A DNA stretch of 64,000 bases from Tubiluchus corallicola. Taxonomy: Eukaryota; Priapulida; Priapulimorpha; Priapulimorphida; Tubiluchidae. The position numbers and the translations under genes were made by a program. The notes beneath the pieces were generated by a model, which saw only the letters and a list, made by a program, of their open reading frames with translations, searched no databases and was not told the DNA's origin. Shown in pieces: positions 35,217 to 47,592 of the stretch. Location of the stretch: positions 43,491 to 107,490 of the forward strand of contig JAQGDQ010000724.1 of assembly GCA_030141605.1 (NCBI GenBank). Direction: 5' to 3'. The first letter of the stretch is position 1; each line of letters begins with the position of its first letter.

Positions 35217-35339
35217 GTGATGTGAATGAATGTGCTCTCAATGAAGACAACTGCAGTGAGTTTGCTACTTGCAAAAACACACGAGGAAGCTATACTTGTA
35301 CTTGTAATAATGGATATTCTAGAGACGGAGTAGAGTGCT
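35217..35339 (+). CDS. EGF exon 4 of 21
   Basis: Reads [18 protein letters not shown]. It has KNTRGSYTC, so Asn is at the hydroxylation position and Tyr replaces Phe. Arg interrupts the GDG motif (YSRDG). Acceptor attttttag; donor GTAAGT. Confidence 0.88.
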
Positions 35340-35439
35340 GTAAGTCCTAGCTTACTACACAAAAATTACCATAGATTACCACAGATGGATAAGGGCGTAG
35401 CTTAAAGATCTGTAGCTCATACTTTTCCAGTTAAGACCT

Positions 35440-37914
35440 AATATTACTTTATTAAGTAAGTAAGTAAACAATTTATTGTCATTATAGCATAATACATACA
35501 ATGAAATTTGTGTGGTTTTACGTACTGCAATAACTTATGAAAACAACAAGGAAATTAAGACAATAATTCAATCAGTTGTACAGTTGAGAATTAATATTGG
35601 AGATTTACTGAAATTTAGTGTTGATGGTGCAAATTGCAACGGGATAGAAAGAATGTAACGTTTTTGTGGTTTTAATGCTAATTGAGCGGAATCTATGACC
35701 AGAGGGGAACATTTCAACGTATTTATACCAGAGAATATTTATTACCATTCATTAATCCTTATGCATTTTCTGTAGATTTGTAGCATGCAAAGGCTTCGAG
35801 AAACAAAGTGGACTTTCAGGTTTTGACACACTTTACATATTTCTTTTTACGTACATTTCTTGAGTAAAACAGTTGTAAAAAAAGTTGATCGTTAAAGATC
35901 TTTACCTATTGGTGTTGGCAAAAAAGCTGGGCCTTTAGCGAGCAGTCATTCAGCAGTTGGAGTGCCTCAGATAAATTTCTGGGTTAAATGAACGTTTGTG
36001 CTGCAAATCAACAGCCAGGATGTTAGTAATAATAATAGTAATCATTTATTATTTGCAGAGCGCATCACATTGGAGATCTTGATGCGCTTTACAATTTACG
36101 AATACGTAGAATCAGAACGAAATTAATCATTCATAAGATCACAAAATTGTGTAGATTGTAAATAGTGCTAAGCTTAAAAGATTTTAAAAGTCGTCGTAGA
36201 ATTGAATAATGTACAAATAAAACAAAGATTCATAATGTTGTCTAAAAAGGTGTGCTTTCAAGTGTTTTTAGAAGTTTGTAATGATGGTAGTTGACGCCTA
36301 ATAATAATGTATACTGCTTTATAAAGTATATAAACTTTTTATACATGTGCGCTGTCACTTAATGTATACAAACACTTTTTTGAAGGTAATTGATATCGTT
36401 TTTTTCAGAACCCTTTCCTAGTGTAATGTTTATTAATAACTTCATTATTTTGTACTCACAAGTTAATTTATGCAACAATTTTAACTTTTGAATTAGTTCA
36501 CTGCATTTGTTTCCCGCCAGGCGTTTTTTATAACTTTATTTCTAAGCGAAATAAAAAAATTAGAAAACAAAATATCTTCGTATGTAATTGTAGCATTATA
36601 TGCATAAAACCTGATTAAGAAAGTACTAATTGATGATATACCATTGAAAATGAATTCTTGCAAATGAGTGCAGTACTACCTTTAACATGAGAAGTGTGTT
36701 GCTACATGTAATATATATATGTATACTAACTTAACCTAGAATGTGCATGTTGCAGGGATACGCGGAATTCCGAGTTTTTGGAAGACCAGTAATGCAATTT
36801 TTGTAAATCGCGTAAATTCGTTAAGAAAATTTTTACGGTCCCAGTACATTATTTCACAATCTGATCGCTAGTTGGCAGGCCGTCACTTTGTTTACATCAC
36901 GTACATCAGTGTAACCACGTGTATATCCCTATGTATAAAAACATAGAATCGATTGTGCAGAGTTATTTGAGCAATTGCAGACAATTTTTATATACTTTTG
37001 CATAGGAGCGGCCAGTACTTAAGCGTTTTTCAGACAATTAGGTATCATGTATCCTTGATAGTTTGGTATTTTGAATTATGCATGAAACATGGTAACTGAT
37101 ATTTTAAGTCCACTTAGAGGCTCTCTATGGTCACAAAATTGCAATTTGTTGCTGGCTCCAAGGGGACTTCGCCCCTCCCCTTCTCTTGAACCCCCATTGG
37201 GGCCTACGCGGCCCCCAAACCCCGGCCTGTTTCAGAGTTTTTTTGCAATTTGTCATCATTGCAAAAGCTTTCAAACGTATTTACTTTATTTACTTAATAA
37301 GACTTAAACAGAGCAGGTAATAAGACTAATACTGGAATATGTTTGTCCTGCATGGCATACTTCATCAACATTAACAGGCAAAGTTACTAGAGTCAATTAA
37401 AACGCATTTTGAAGTTAATTTGCCCCTACACACCTTATGCAAATGCTTTGCAGCCATCAAAAATTGAATATTTATCTGTACGTAGAAATGACCTTTGTGG
37501 GAAATTTTTCAAGTTAATCCAAAATTAAGACTGTAGGTTCCATTATGTGTTATCTACACACAACCCCCATAAGCACAGTCCTGATGTACTGAACGTTTTA
37601 AAAGTAGTTTTACACCATATGCACTTTTTTAGTTGTCACTACGTTCATTACTACTGTATACACTGTGAGGGGAGATATTATAATAATGGATTTTAGTGAG
37701 ATTAATCTGAACGTAAATTATTGTCTTTCAAATATAATTTCCACATCAGTCTATTTTAATTAATGTTAGGTAAAGTCATTTTAGCGTAATGTAATTTAAT
37801 TGTAATTTATACCTTAGTGTATCTTAATTAATGTAATGTAATTTAACCTTCGGATTACAAGAGTTTTAATAATAATAATAATAATATTTCATATCTAACA
37901 TATTTAACCGCACG
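35440..37914. other. Intron; repeat relics only
   Basis: At 35453-35520 lies (taag)n followed by acaatttattgtcattatag and tacaatgaaatttgtgtgg, a phrase like common LINE/SINE tails in marine invertebrates. At 36057-36092 is a small inverted repeat (gcgcatca...tgatgcgc). At 37140-37230 a C/G-rich hAT-like piece. No exon is recognised. Confidence 0.4.
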
Positions 37915-38396
37915 ATTTCTCTTGTTTCCAGTCAACCTAAATGAATGCAGACTCAGTTCTGATGACTGTCATAGATTTGCAACTTGTACTGACACGTTCT
38001 TTTGTTTCTAGTCAACTTAAATGAATGCGGTCACAGTGCTGATGACTGTCATAGATTTGCAACTTGTACTTACATGTTCTCTTGTTTCCAGTTAACCTAA
38101 ATGAATGCGTACTCAGTTCCGATGACTGTCATAGATTTGCAACTTGTACTGACACGTTCTCTTGTTTCCAGTAAACCTAGATGAATGCAGACTCAGTGCT
38201 GATGACTGTCATAGATTTGCAACTTGTACTGACACGTTCTCTTGTTTCCAGTCAACCTAAATGAATGCGGACGCAGTTCTGATGACTGTCATAGATTTGC
38301 AACTTGTACTGACACGTTCTCTTGTTTCCAGTAAACCTAGATGAATGCGGACACAGTTCTGATGACTGTCATAGATCTGCAACTTGTACTGACACA
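37915..38396 (+). repeat. Six 80-bp units, each with a splice acceptor and half an EGF exon
   Basis: The motif atgaatgc recurs at exactly 37941, 38021, 38101, 38181, 38261 and 38341. Each unit holds ttgtttcYag acceptor sequence and codons for the first half of EGF exon 5. Only the sixth unit continues into the second half with a donor. Because 80 is not a multiple of three, reading from an earlier acceptor meets a stop inside the next unit. Confidence 0.93.
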
Positions 38397-38454
38397 TTAG
38401 GCAGTTTTACTTGCGCTTGCAAAGCAGGATGGGAAGGAAATGGAGTAGAATGCT
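38332..38454 (+). CDS. EGF exon 5 of 21
   Basis: Uses the last of six tandem acceptors (cttgtttccag). Reads NLDECGHSSDDCHRSATC then TDTLGSFTC, with KAGWEGNG (Trp for Tyr). Donor GTATGT. Confidence 0.85.
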
Positions 38455-38564
38455 GTATGTATCATCTTTAGGGTGCTCTCGTGTTTTAAAATTGAGTCAG
38501 TGGTGAAAGTAATGAGCCAATTTTTTAACTAAAACTATTGCAATATTATCATGAGTAGGTACCG

Positions 38565-38760
38565 AAAGATACATGTGTACTTGCAAATCAAAACCGCCCA
38601 TAAGTCAGCACAGTTAAAACTACGTCACGATATTTCAAAGCAGAATGTACCAAAAATAGGGTTAAATGCAATTTTTTTTGTTTTTTATAAAATCACGTGC
38701 TAAATATATTGGTCTTTTATATTCTAGCATTAAATTGCCAAGAAATAATTTAATAAATAT
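38565..38760. repeat. Family C MITE fragment
   Basis: Left-end sequence gtacttgcaaatcaaaaccg, continuing cccataagtcagcac, aligned with 56815-57010. The rest is missing. Confidence 0.7.
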
Positions 38761-38849
38761 AAATGCTAAGCTTTTAATATACGGATATTGATGCACAGAG
38801 AACGCGATTACTCAAGCGTGTAATGAAACAGGCTTTTACACATTTTTAG

Positions 38850-38972
38850 GGGAAAAAGATGAATGTGCCCTAGTCGAGCATAGTTGTAGCGAGCATGCAA
38901 CTTGCATCAATACATATGGCAGTTTTATATGTGAATGTAACAGTGGATACAGAGGAAATGGAGTAACGTGCC
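38850..38972 (+). CDS. EGF exon 6 of 21
   Basis: Reads EKDECALVEHSCSEHATC then INTYGSFIC. It has Asn at the hydroxylation position and diverges most from the array consensus. Acceptor catttttag; donor GTAAGT. Confidence 0.86.
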
Positions 38973-39124
38973 GTAAGTATGGCCAGTGTTGGCCACTTGA
39001 GATTATTGAGATTATAATTAATCTGCAATTCTGCTGTTATATGGAATCTCCTTTTCAGTATGTTAAACAACTATAAAGGCATTTTATTTTTAAAATATAT
39101 CAGAAGATTATTAATAAAATCACA

Positions 39125-39620
39125 TATTTATCAATAGTGTGTTATCTCAAAAGTGACCTAAGCTTCAAAGTGTTTCTAGATACATTAACATGCAGCAGAA
39201 TAGTAGAACATAGACTTTATTTAAGCTATAAAACTTATATATTTATCAACAGTATTGTATCAAAAGTTACTTAAGCTTCAAAGTGTTTCTAGATACATTA
39301 GCATATAGCAGAATAGTAGAACATAGACTTCATTTAAGCTATAAAACATATATATTTATCAATAGTATTGTATCAAAAGTTACTTAAGCTTCAAAGTGTT
39401 TCTAGATACATTAACATGCAGCAGAATACTAGAACATAGACTTCATTTAAGCTATAAAACATATATATTTATCAATAGTATTGTATCAAAAGTTAATTAA
39501 GCTTCAAAGTATTTGTAGATACATTAACATACAGCAGCATAGTAGAACATAGACTTCATTTAAGCTATAAAACATATATATATTTATCAATAGCATTGTA
39601 TCAAAAGTGAGTGAGTCTTC
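39125..39620. repeat. 113-115-bp tandem repeat, about 4.3 copies
   Basis: The motif atttatcaatagtattgtat recurs near 39131, 39246, 39359, 39472 and 39587, with few differences between copies. Confidence 0.92.
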
Positions 39621-40504
39621 ATTGTGTTTTGGACTCATTAGCATTGTAGGAAAAGATGTTCAAATGTTGTTAAAGAAAAAGAAATGAAAAACAAAACTAA
39701 AACAAGAAAGTCGTTACCGCATGCTTAAGGTAAGCATTCTACAAAATTGTTTTACAAGCGTTGTACACACTGTACTACACAGTGCAAACTGCAAAGCATG
39801 ATTTTATGTAATTAATGATGCCAGGTTTTGAAGTTAATAACACAATCATGTAAACTATTGTTCTCATTATGTTGATTATTTCTAGGGCTCACAAATCATC
39901 AAAATGGCTTATTGATTTCGCTATCGATGAAATTATTGTATCAATTTTCTGTGGTGATAATCATTTATTTTGTCGATCCGATAATTGATAAAAAATCCAT
40001 TTTTCGTCGATAAAACGATAATCGATTCCCATCACTACCATAAACTATGTAGATTTATAACAATTTATTAGAATGAATCTTACTAAAGCAAAACCAGTCA
40101 GTGTATAGAGTATACTGCACCTATATCAGCATATTAATTAAAGCAGATTTTATTTTTCTGTTCTAAAAATCAATTTATTGTACAACTCGTTGATTAGCCA
40201 CATGTCATGTGTCTACATTCAGTTTAACTTGAGAACATGGGGTACATAATTACTCACCGCTTGTAAGTGAATCAGTGTTATCGTTACTTCTTCTCTTCCT
40301 CACGTGCCTGCGTAATTATACTTAAATGAAAATAATGGTGCAAATAGTGGAGCAGGGCAGAGTAAATACCTGAGTGGTCAGGTGCATGCTCTTTGCGACC
40401 GTGAGTCCCGTTAAACTCTTGATAATGGGCACTAATAAGTTTCTGGCAATTCAGTTAGCAAGTGTTGCGAATCTGTGTAATAAAAACATCTGCCAGTTTC
40501 CCGA

Positions 40505-40755
40505 CATGATACGATACATGACGATACGATACCTGTCACAATACGATACATATCACAATACGATACATATCACAATGCGGTACATATCACAATACGCTAC
40601 ATATCACGATACGATGTGTATCCCGATACGATACATATCACGATACGATACGTATCAGGATACGACACATATCACGATACGATACATATCACGAAACGAT
40701 GCATATCACGATACGAGACATATCACGATACGATGCATATCATGAAGCGATGCAT
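40505..40755. repeat. 17-bp minisatellite, about 15 copies
   Basis: The unit is atacgatacatatcacg with substitutions. The 123-codon ORF across it is repeat-driven. Confidence 0.92.
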
Positions 40756-41189
40756 ATGTCACGTCTTGTGTCAATGCTTGTGTCAAGTCAACTAATGCTC
40801 ACTGCACTGATGTTACATATCTACTGTACACTCCACAACTACAGCTTGAATTACTTCACCTCGTTTTTGTCAGCATACAGTGTCAAGCTCATACTAATAT
40901 CATAGCCTCAGATTATCAAGATACATATACGCTTTTGCAGTATGATGCATCAATACATTGGTGTATTGTTACAGGATTACTGTCAAGTACTATGCATGTC
41001 ATTCACTCCTAGATTTCGACTTGAAGTGTGACATGAAAAATGGTAAATTACAGCAGTTCTCTACTTCAGCAGTGGAGATAAACAAATGAAAACTGAATTG
41101 AGTTGAAGTTAAGTTTGCAAAGGTGAGGTGAGGTGAGATGAGGTGATGGATAAGACATGAATTCAATGGCAATGGAATGAACAAATTAA

Positions 41190-41850
41190 AAGACAAGAAA
41201 AGAGGTACCTGAAGTAGGTTTCAGGAAAATCGCCTTAAAAAATTATATTCCTTTACAAAATAGCAATTTCATGCATATATCGTACTCGCATTGAAAGGAT
41301 TTTTTATTTGCTTTCATTTTAAATCTCCTGCAATACTGTTCTGAAGTCGCCATTACATGACGTCACTTACGCACAGTGTAAATCAGGGAAAGAAAAGGAA
41401 ATGTTAAATTATGTCCCAGAAAACTTTTCATCGAAAGTTGTGTTACTTAGCATTTTGCTTACCTGTTGAAAAGACTTATGTAACTAGGAAAGAAAGCTAT
41501 TAATTATTTGTAAAATGTCGTTGACTCACCTCCAGGGTGCACCACTCACTAATGAAAAAAATGTACTTTTTTATCTTATTGACAAGATACAGAAATTTTG
41601 AATTTTACTTAGTGACGTGTGCACTACGAGTGCTCTGATTATTTTTTCAAACTTTACTCAGCGTTATCTAAACTTGTTTCAATTGACTTGTCATCAAAAT
41701 GGCTGCGTCTAACGGTCATTGCGGGAGTTTAAATCTATAAGCTTTATCTAACGGTACTGCCGACGCAAACCCTGTATGCAAAAAGACAGTATGCAAGTGG
41801 TGTTAAATTTCAAGACGAACTTTTCAAGTGAGTCGAGGGTTTGCTTGTGC
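41190..41850 (+). repeat. Dispersed family A, full-length-like copy
   Basis: It runs from gacaagaaaagaggtacctg to about 45 bp before EGF exon 7. It aligns throughout with 44285-44950 and, inverted or split, with 10590-11533. Non-coding. Confidence 0.8.
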
Positions 41851-41895
41851 TTCAAAGCTTCCTAGCTGCAGTGACAGTAATTCTTAACTTTGCAG

Positions 41896-42018
41896 ATTTT
41901 GTGAACGAGTGTACACTGAACGAGAACAATTGTCACAAGTTTGCAACATGCAACGACATTGTTGGCAGTTTCACGTGTGCTTGTAATGACGGATACGCTG
42001 GAGATGGGATAGAATGCA
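41896..42018 (+). CDS. EGF exon 7 of 21
   Basis: Reads FVNECTLNENNCHKFATC then NDIVGSFTC. Phe replaces the usual Asn/Asp at the first ligand position. Acceptor ctttgcag; donor GTAAGT. Confidence 0.88.
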
Positions 42019-42212
42019 GTAAGTGTCATAACTAATTCCTGTCCATTTTCACTATAATTGTATATAATTAGCTGTATAATTCCAACAAAATCTTTCACAA
42101 TAACACACATTAAGCTGTATAGCAGACTGAGTACTCATCAATTCTGAATAGCTTGGCGAAACAAAAAAGTATGTAGCTACGCAGAATTAAGACAGTTTTT
42201 CTATACTTTTAG

Positions 42213-42335
42213 GCAACATAAATGAATGCGAACTCAATGAGGATAACTGCAATGAGTTTGCGACTTGTTCTGATACATCGGGCAGTTTTACTTGTTCGTG
42301 TAATAAAGGTTATAAAGGAAATGGAGTAGCGTGTC
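42213..42335 (+). CDS. EGF exon 8 of 21
   Basis: Reads NINECELNEDNCNEFATC then SDTSGSFTC, close to the array consensus. Acceptor tacttttag; donor GTAAGT. The intron before it is only 194 bp. Confidence 0.9.
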
Positions 42336-42534
42336 GTAAGTACAGTGGACCTTTCTTGCATGTGTTATGACGTGAAATCCATTCTTAAACAATAAAATAA
42401 TTATCTGCAACTTATGCTTGGCCAAGCAGATGTTAAAAATCTCGATGTTAGAACATTAGATTAGCATTATACCAAGCAGTTGTTATTTGACTTTTATCAT
42501 ACGTTTATAAGAATGTTACAAATATAGTCCAATA

Positions 42535-43187
42535 CAGTGTTCCCTCACGTATCGCGGGTGTTCTGTTCCAGGCCCATCCGCGATAAGTCAATTTCCGTGA
42601 AGTAGGGACGCTATACTTATTTTAGTAGTTATACATTATTTTAAGTCTTTATAAACCCTCCTCACACCCTTATACATAACCCTTTCCCATTCCCTTAATA
42701 ACTTTTCCCATACTGTACGTGTACCTTTTGAAAAACTTTACAGCGACTGGGATACAGAGCAGCATTCTCTGGTTGGTCGCTTTCCATCAATCAACCAATC
42801 GTGTGTTGTATACAATCTCACATCCGCAAGTAGCATCTCAAGCGGGCGCAAGCACTACATTTCCGTTTTGTGTGTATTCGTCCGCCGAATAAATACACTA
42901 TTAACTGTAAATGGTAGTTTTTTATGATTTATAATATTTTTTAATGTTAGAATTAATATTTTTAATATATTTTTATACATTTTGTGATTTTTTATGCAAA
43001 ATTCATCAAATCTATACATTACTGTATAATGCGTACTACGCATGTGCAAAAATATTTTAGACAGAGTATCGCAAAAACCCGCAAAACAGTGAAAATACCC
43101 CGATAAATATTTCACATTAATATTTTTGAAAACCCGTGAAACAGCGAGTCCGCGAAAAACGAACTGCAAAGTAGCGATTGAACACTG
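42535..43187. mobile_element. Family D MITE (pogo/Tigger-like), complete copy
   Basis: Starts CAGTGTTCCCTCACGTATCG and ends TAGCGATTGAACACTG. Both ends abut TA (42533-42534, 43188-43189), the target used by Tc1/mariner/pogo elements. The CAGTGTTCCCTC...CGCGG end style is common in Tigger/pogo MITEs. 653 bp, no transposase. The 138-codon minus ORF inside is unrecognised. Confidence 0.85.
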
Positions 43188-43454
43188 TATATATACCGAT
43201 TTCCATGTAAAACCCTTAATACATGGTACAAGGTTAAATGCTGACTCTTTAGAAATAACGAAATCTTTCAAATTGCTGATTCAGAATTTCAGTCAAGGGC
43301 ATAAATAAGAACATACGCCAGATTTAATTGAAATAATTTTTCAAAATCCCAATAAATTTTTGTCTGGGACTAATTAATTACTTAAACGTGTACTTAAAAG
43401 ATTTGCTACAAAGAACATATCCAGAACTAAAACAGGTGTTTCTATTATTTACAG

Positions 43455-43577
43455 GTAACACAAACGAGTGTGTTTTTAATGAAGATAACTGCAGCGAGTT
43501 TGCAGCTTGCAAAGATACGCTTGGCAGCTTTACTTGTACATGTAGGGAAGGATACAATGGAGATGGAGTGATATGCA
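43455..43577 (+). CDS. EGF exon 9 of 21
   Basis: Reads [18 protein letters not shown] then KDTLGSFTC. Acceptor tatttacag; donor GTAAGT. Its downstream intron is homologous to the intron after exon 19. Confidence 0.9.
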
Positions 43578-43871
43578 GTAAGTATACAGTGTTTTTAACA
43601 AACCTTTTCTTTTACATATTGTAACAGTAACAGTATAATAATAATAACTACATTAAGTTTGCCAGTTGTACTAACATATTAGCTAAAAGCAAAACTGGAC
43701 CCAGTTTTAAACTGCAGGTCAAAACAAGCCTTAAAATATTGAAAGGAAACATACTGTTTTCTCAAAAAATGACCTACGTGAAAGAATTATTACCACACAC
43801 ACACACACACACAAATTCGTGTTCGGGCTACTAGTTTTTCGCTGTTACATGAAATTTTTAAATATTTACAG

Positions 43872-43994
43872 GTAACATAAATGAGTGCATTCTCAACAAG
43901 GACTGCTGCAGTAAATTTGCAACTTGCACTGATACAGTGGGCAGTTTTACTTGTGCCTGTAACAAGGCGTACAAAGGGAATGGATTAGTATGTC
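43872..43994 (+). CDS. EGF exon 10 of 21, with an extra cysteine
   Basis: Reads NINECILNKDCCSKFATC. The Asn before Cys2 is Cys, giving seven cysteines. The GY motif is AY (KAYKGNG). Acceptor tatttacag; donor GTAAGT. Confidence 0.87.
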
Positions 43995-44112
43995 GTAAGT
44001 ACACCAATTTCTTAGCCATCTAATGGAATGTACACTGTGCAGTGCGTAGCTAAAGTGTAAAACCTTTTGTGAATGAGAAAAATTTAATATTGTAGTTATT
44101 GTGAGAATTTTT

Positions 44113-44206
44113 TATCAACTGCGGTAAGTCTGCTGCTTGTGAGGATACATCAGGTTGCTTATTCATAACTGTGTTGAAGTACATAAAGGAAATGCAGTAG
44201 TAGATG
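44113..44206 (+). pseudogene. Fossil EGF exon
   Basis: About 94 bp align with the last three-quarters of an EGF exon: aactgcggtaagtctgctgc, then ttgtgaggatacatcagg, then aaggaaatgcagtagta. Small indels, loss of the acceptor, loss of the Cys4 codon and loss of the donor make it non-functional. It sits 119 bp after exon 10. Confidence 0.75.
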
Positions 44207-44284
44207 TTCCACATGGTTGTAAAAATGATACATATGTCTATTCGTACAGACAATGTTAAATATGTTACAATAAAATTAACATAT

Positions 44285-44950
44285 TAGAGGACAAGAAAAG
44301 GGGTACCTGAAACAGGTTTAAGAAAAATTGCCTTAAAAAATTATATTACTTTACAAAAATTTTATGCATATATCGTGTACTCGCGTTAAAAGGATTTTTT
44401 GTTTGTCTTCTTTTTAAATCTCCGGCAATACTGTTCCGACGGCACCATTACATGACGTCATATGTAATGAAAAGGAAATACTGAACTACATCTCAAAAAA
44501 CTTTCCATGCAAAGTTATATGACTTAGCTTTTCGCTTACCCATTGGAAAGACTTATGTAACTAGAAATAATAATTTAAAATATTCGTGCCAATTGGCAAG
44601 ACATCGCTGACTCACCCTCCAGGGTGCGCCACTCACTAACGAAAAACCTATTTTTAATCTTATTGACAAGATACAGTAATTTAAAATTTTTCTTAGTTAG
44701 TAACATGTTGTGCTACGAATGCTGTGATTATTGTTTCAAACTTCACGTGATGTTATCTAAATTTGTATCAAACGACCTACCATTAAAATGGCTGCACCTA
44801 ACAGTCATTGCGGGAGTTTAAATTTACAATTTTTATACAGTGTTACTGCCGACGCAAACGCTGCGTGCAAAAAGACAGTACGTAAATGTTATAAAATTTC
44901 AATTCGAATTTTTTAAGCTTTATGTAAGTGGACGGTTTTCTTGTGTTTTG
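44285..44950 (+). repeat. Dispersed family A, full-length-like copy
   Basis: Aligns with 41190-41850. It starts gacaagaaaaggggtacctg and ends near taagtggacggttttcttg. Confidence 0.8.
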
Positions 44951-45101
44951 AATAAATGATGTAATAAATGAAATACCTGTATTTGGCATTGTTGCAACAG
45001 TTTTTACTGAGCACATATTTGTCTTAAACACCCATATATCTATGTGTTTAATATTTGTTACATTAATGCTATACACGGGTAATTTTCCTAAACATGTTTA
45101 G

Positions 45102-45224
45102 GCAACGTAAATGAGTGTGAGCTCAATGAAGACAACTGTAATGAGTTTGCAACATGTACTGATACAGCAGGCAGCTTTACTTGTAGCTGTAATGAAGGAT
45201 ACAGTGGAGATGGAGTCCTATGCA
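45102..45224 (+). CDS. EGF exon 11 of 21
   Basis: Reads NVNECELNEDNCNEFATC then TDTAGSFTC and NEGYSGDGVLC. It is one of four near-identical exons (11, 15, 19, 21). Acceptor catgtttag; donor GTAAGT. Confidence 0.9.
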
Positions 45225-45927
45225 GTAAGTGCTGTGGCTGTAATTTAGTTGTTAACTGAAAATTCCAAGAGGTTTAAATGCTATCTTTCGTGAAATGTGT
45301 ATTTATTCTGTTTTCTTCGAGAATTTGTAATTGTAATTTGTAATTTATTATCCTCTTCAGCATAATATTACATTACAATTTGCATTATCACATTATAACT
45401 ATTATAAATCAAATATACTTACAATAATTGTAACAAAATTATATTGATATGCTATTATGTGATATAGTTAGGGCTAAAGTGCAAATATAATTACAATAAT
45501 TTTAAAAGAACTATATTAATATAGTTACTAACTACATAATAGTTTATCAACTGGAAGTATGTGCTGGTGGTGGTCAATAAGCAAAGCTCATGAAACCACC
45601 ATGAAAAGTGGAAAAAAAACTGGCTAGCTAACAAGAGAAAGAATTATAAAAAACAGAGAATAGTAAAGATAAAATGGTGGAGTAAGATAGAGAAAAAAGG
45701 AAGAAAAATGAAATGAAAAGGAGTTCAAAAAGGAAAACCGAATCTTACTATAACTGTGATGGGATGACTTAGTTCTTATATACATATAGTGCAAACAGAG
45801 TGCTTAAATTAAATGTAGCAAATCTCATTACGTATTACATCTTTACATTCATGTAAATGCATAAAATTGTTCGCGTGTTACTCATTGCTCGCCATGTTCT
45901 TAAGCATGGGCTTTTTAACAATTTTAG

Positions 45928-46050
45928 GCAACTTGAACGAGTGTGAGCTGTATGAAAATAAATGTGATGAGTTTGCAACATGTTCTGATACCACAGGAAG
46001 CTTTACTTGTGCCTGTAATGACGGATACGATGGAGATGGAGTCGTCTGTG
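45928..46050 (+). CDS. EGF exon 12 of 21
   Basis: Reads NLNECELYENKCDEFATC then SDTTGSFTC. Acceptor aattttag; donor GTAAGT. The ATG-led ORF from 45867 is read-through from the intron. Confidence 0.9.
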
Positions 46051-46310
46051 GTAAGTCGTCAGAAGCGTACCCAGTGGTCAAGTAACACAATTACGCAGAT
46101 TTATAGAGAATTTTTTGAAATATTAAACCTATTCACTTGGTCATTAAAGCAAGATTAACAACAATATCTGCAAACATAAAAAATTTCCTCAGCTTTAGTT
46201 CAGATCTTGGAAAAACGTGAGTATTCATTCACACGTTCACTCTGTTTGTCACACTTTTTCAACTTTTCAACTCCAAATGAGTTGAAATAACTGCAAAACG
46301 TTTTGCCAAT

Positions 46311-46692
46311 AAGCCTTTTCACAGTTTCAGGCGATTGATGATGATCGTGAAAAGGTCAAAGGTTAAGTGTACCAGACAACGCATTTGTGTACACTTGACA
46401 ACGCCTCACAGCCCATGCTATTGTAATAGTAACAGTTTAACAGCTAGCTCGAACCTTGCCTAGTTCATTTTTTCTTGTTCCCAAGAAAGATCCTGCTAAA
46501 AAATCACTACATTGCACAGACTGAGGCATTAAGTCTACGAAATGCAAATGAAGTTACTGAACTGATGCAGCAGATGGCTTTACTTTACACACATAATGCG
46601 TGATGGTTGTAATTAAAGATGCGTTGCTGTGGTACACTTAACCTTTGACCTACAACAACTGTGCATTCATACAATGAAACTGTGAAAGGCTT
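46311..46692. mobile_element. MITE family B copy
   Basis: Inverted termini AAGCCTTTTCACAGTTT and GAAACTGTGAAAGGCTT enclose 382 bp of non-coding sequence that is reverse-complement related to 13473-13899. No clear target duplication. Confidence 0.8.
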
Positions 46693-46749
46693 CTTCAGTT
46701 GAATTTTCACTGGATATCCTTCATTCAAAGGAAAAAGTTTGCCACAATG

Positions 46750-47110
46750 CATTAGTTAGTTAACTAATTAGAGTTGTTTAATTAATTAATTTTAAATTAA
46801 CCAAATTTCAAAAGTGTGTGTCCAGTAGAGTTGAAATTTGCTATGGTGATTAATAGGGATGTTCTTAGTTCAAAACAAAGAATTTGTAGTAATTAGTTAG
46901 CTAGTTGGTTAATTAAATTAGAACTGTTTAATTAATTAATTAATTATTTATTTTAGAATTGATTTAAATTGCATATTCGAATGATAGGTGAAATCTGCCA
47001 AGACGATTAGCTAGGATGTCCTCAGTTCAAAACCAAAAATTTATAGCAATTCATTAATTAGTTAATTGATTAAAGCCGTTCAATTAATTAATTTAAATTG
47101 CAGAAGTGCA
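46750..47110. repeat. Diverged about 150-bp tandem repeat, AT-rich
   Basis: The phrases ttaattaattaa, gatgtYctYagttcaaaac and aatttRtagYaattMRttaR recur 2-3 times with much divergence. Confidence 0.65.
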
Positions 47111-47199
47111 GGGTAACAAAAAATTGTTGTAAAGCTTTATTCATTTGATGTCCTTCTACCAGTTTTTATCAATTTCAATTCCAAATCAAATTGAATAAA

Positions 47200-47517
47200 T
47201 TACAATTAATTACAAATTACCCTTGCAATTAATTACAAATTACCCTTACAATTAATTACAAATTACCCTTACAATTAATTACAAATTACCCTTACAATTA
47301 ATTACAAATTACCCTTACAATTAATTACAAATTACCCTTACAATTAATTACAAATTACCCGTGCTATTAATTACAAATTACCCTTGCAATTAATTACAAA
47401 TTACCCTTGCAATTAATTACAAATTACCCTTACAATTAAGTACAAATTACCCTTGCAATTAATTACAAATTACCCTTGCAGTTAATTACAAATTACCCTT
47501 GCAATTAATTACAAATT
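47200..47517. repeat. 22-bp minisatellite, about 14 copies
   Basis: The unit is attaattacaaattaccctt followed by ac or gc, nearly homogeneous. It lies 75 bp before EGF exon 13. Confidence 0.95.
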
Positions 47518-47592
47518 AGCTTTGACACTCCGGTGTTAAATATGCAAGTTTTTAATAGTTAATCTATGCAAATTAAGTCTTTACATTTACAG

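Noticed and set aside
40374-40905. 123-codon Tyr/Ile/Thr-rich ORF
   Set aside because: Driven by the 17-bp minisatellite.
44050-44253. 67-codon minus-strand ORF
   Set aside because: Antisense to the fossil EGF exon, with no motif.
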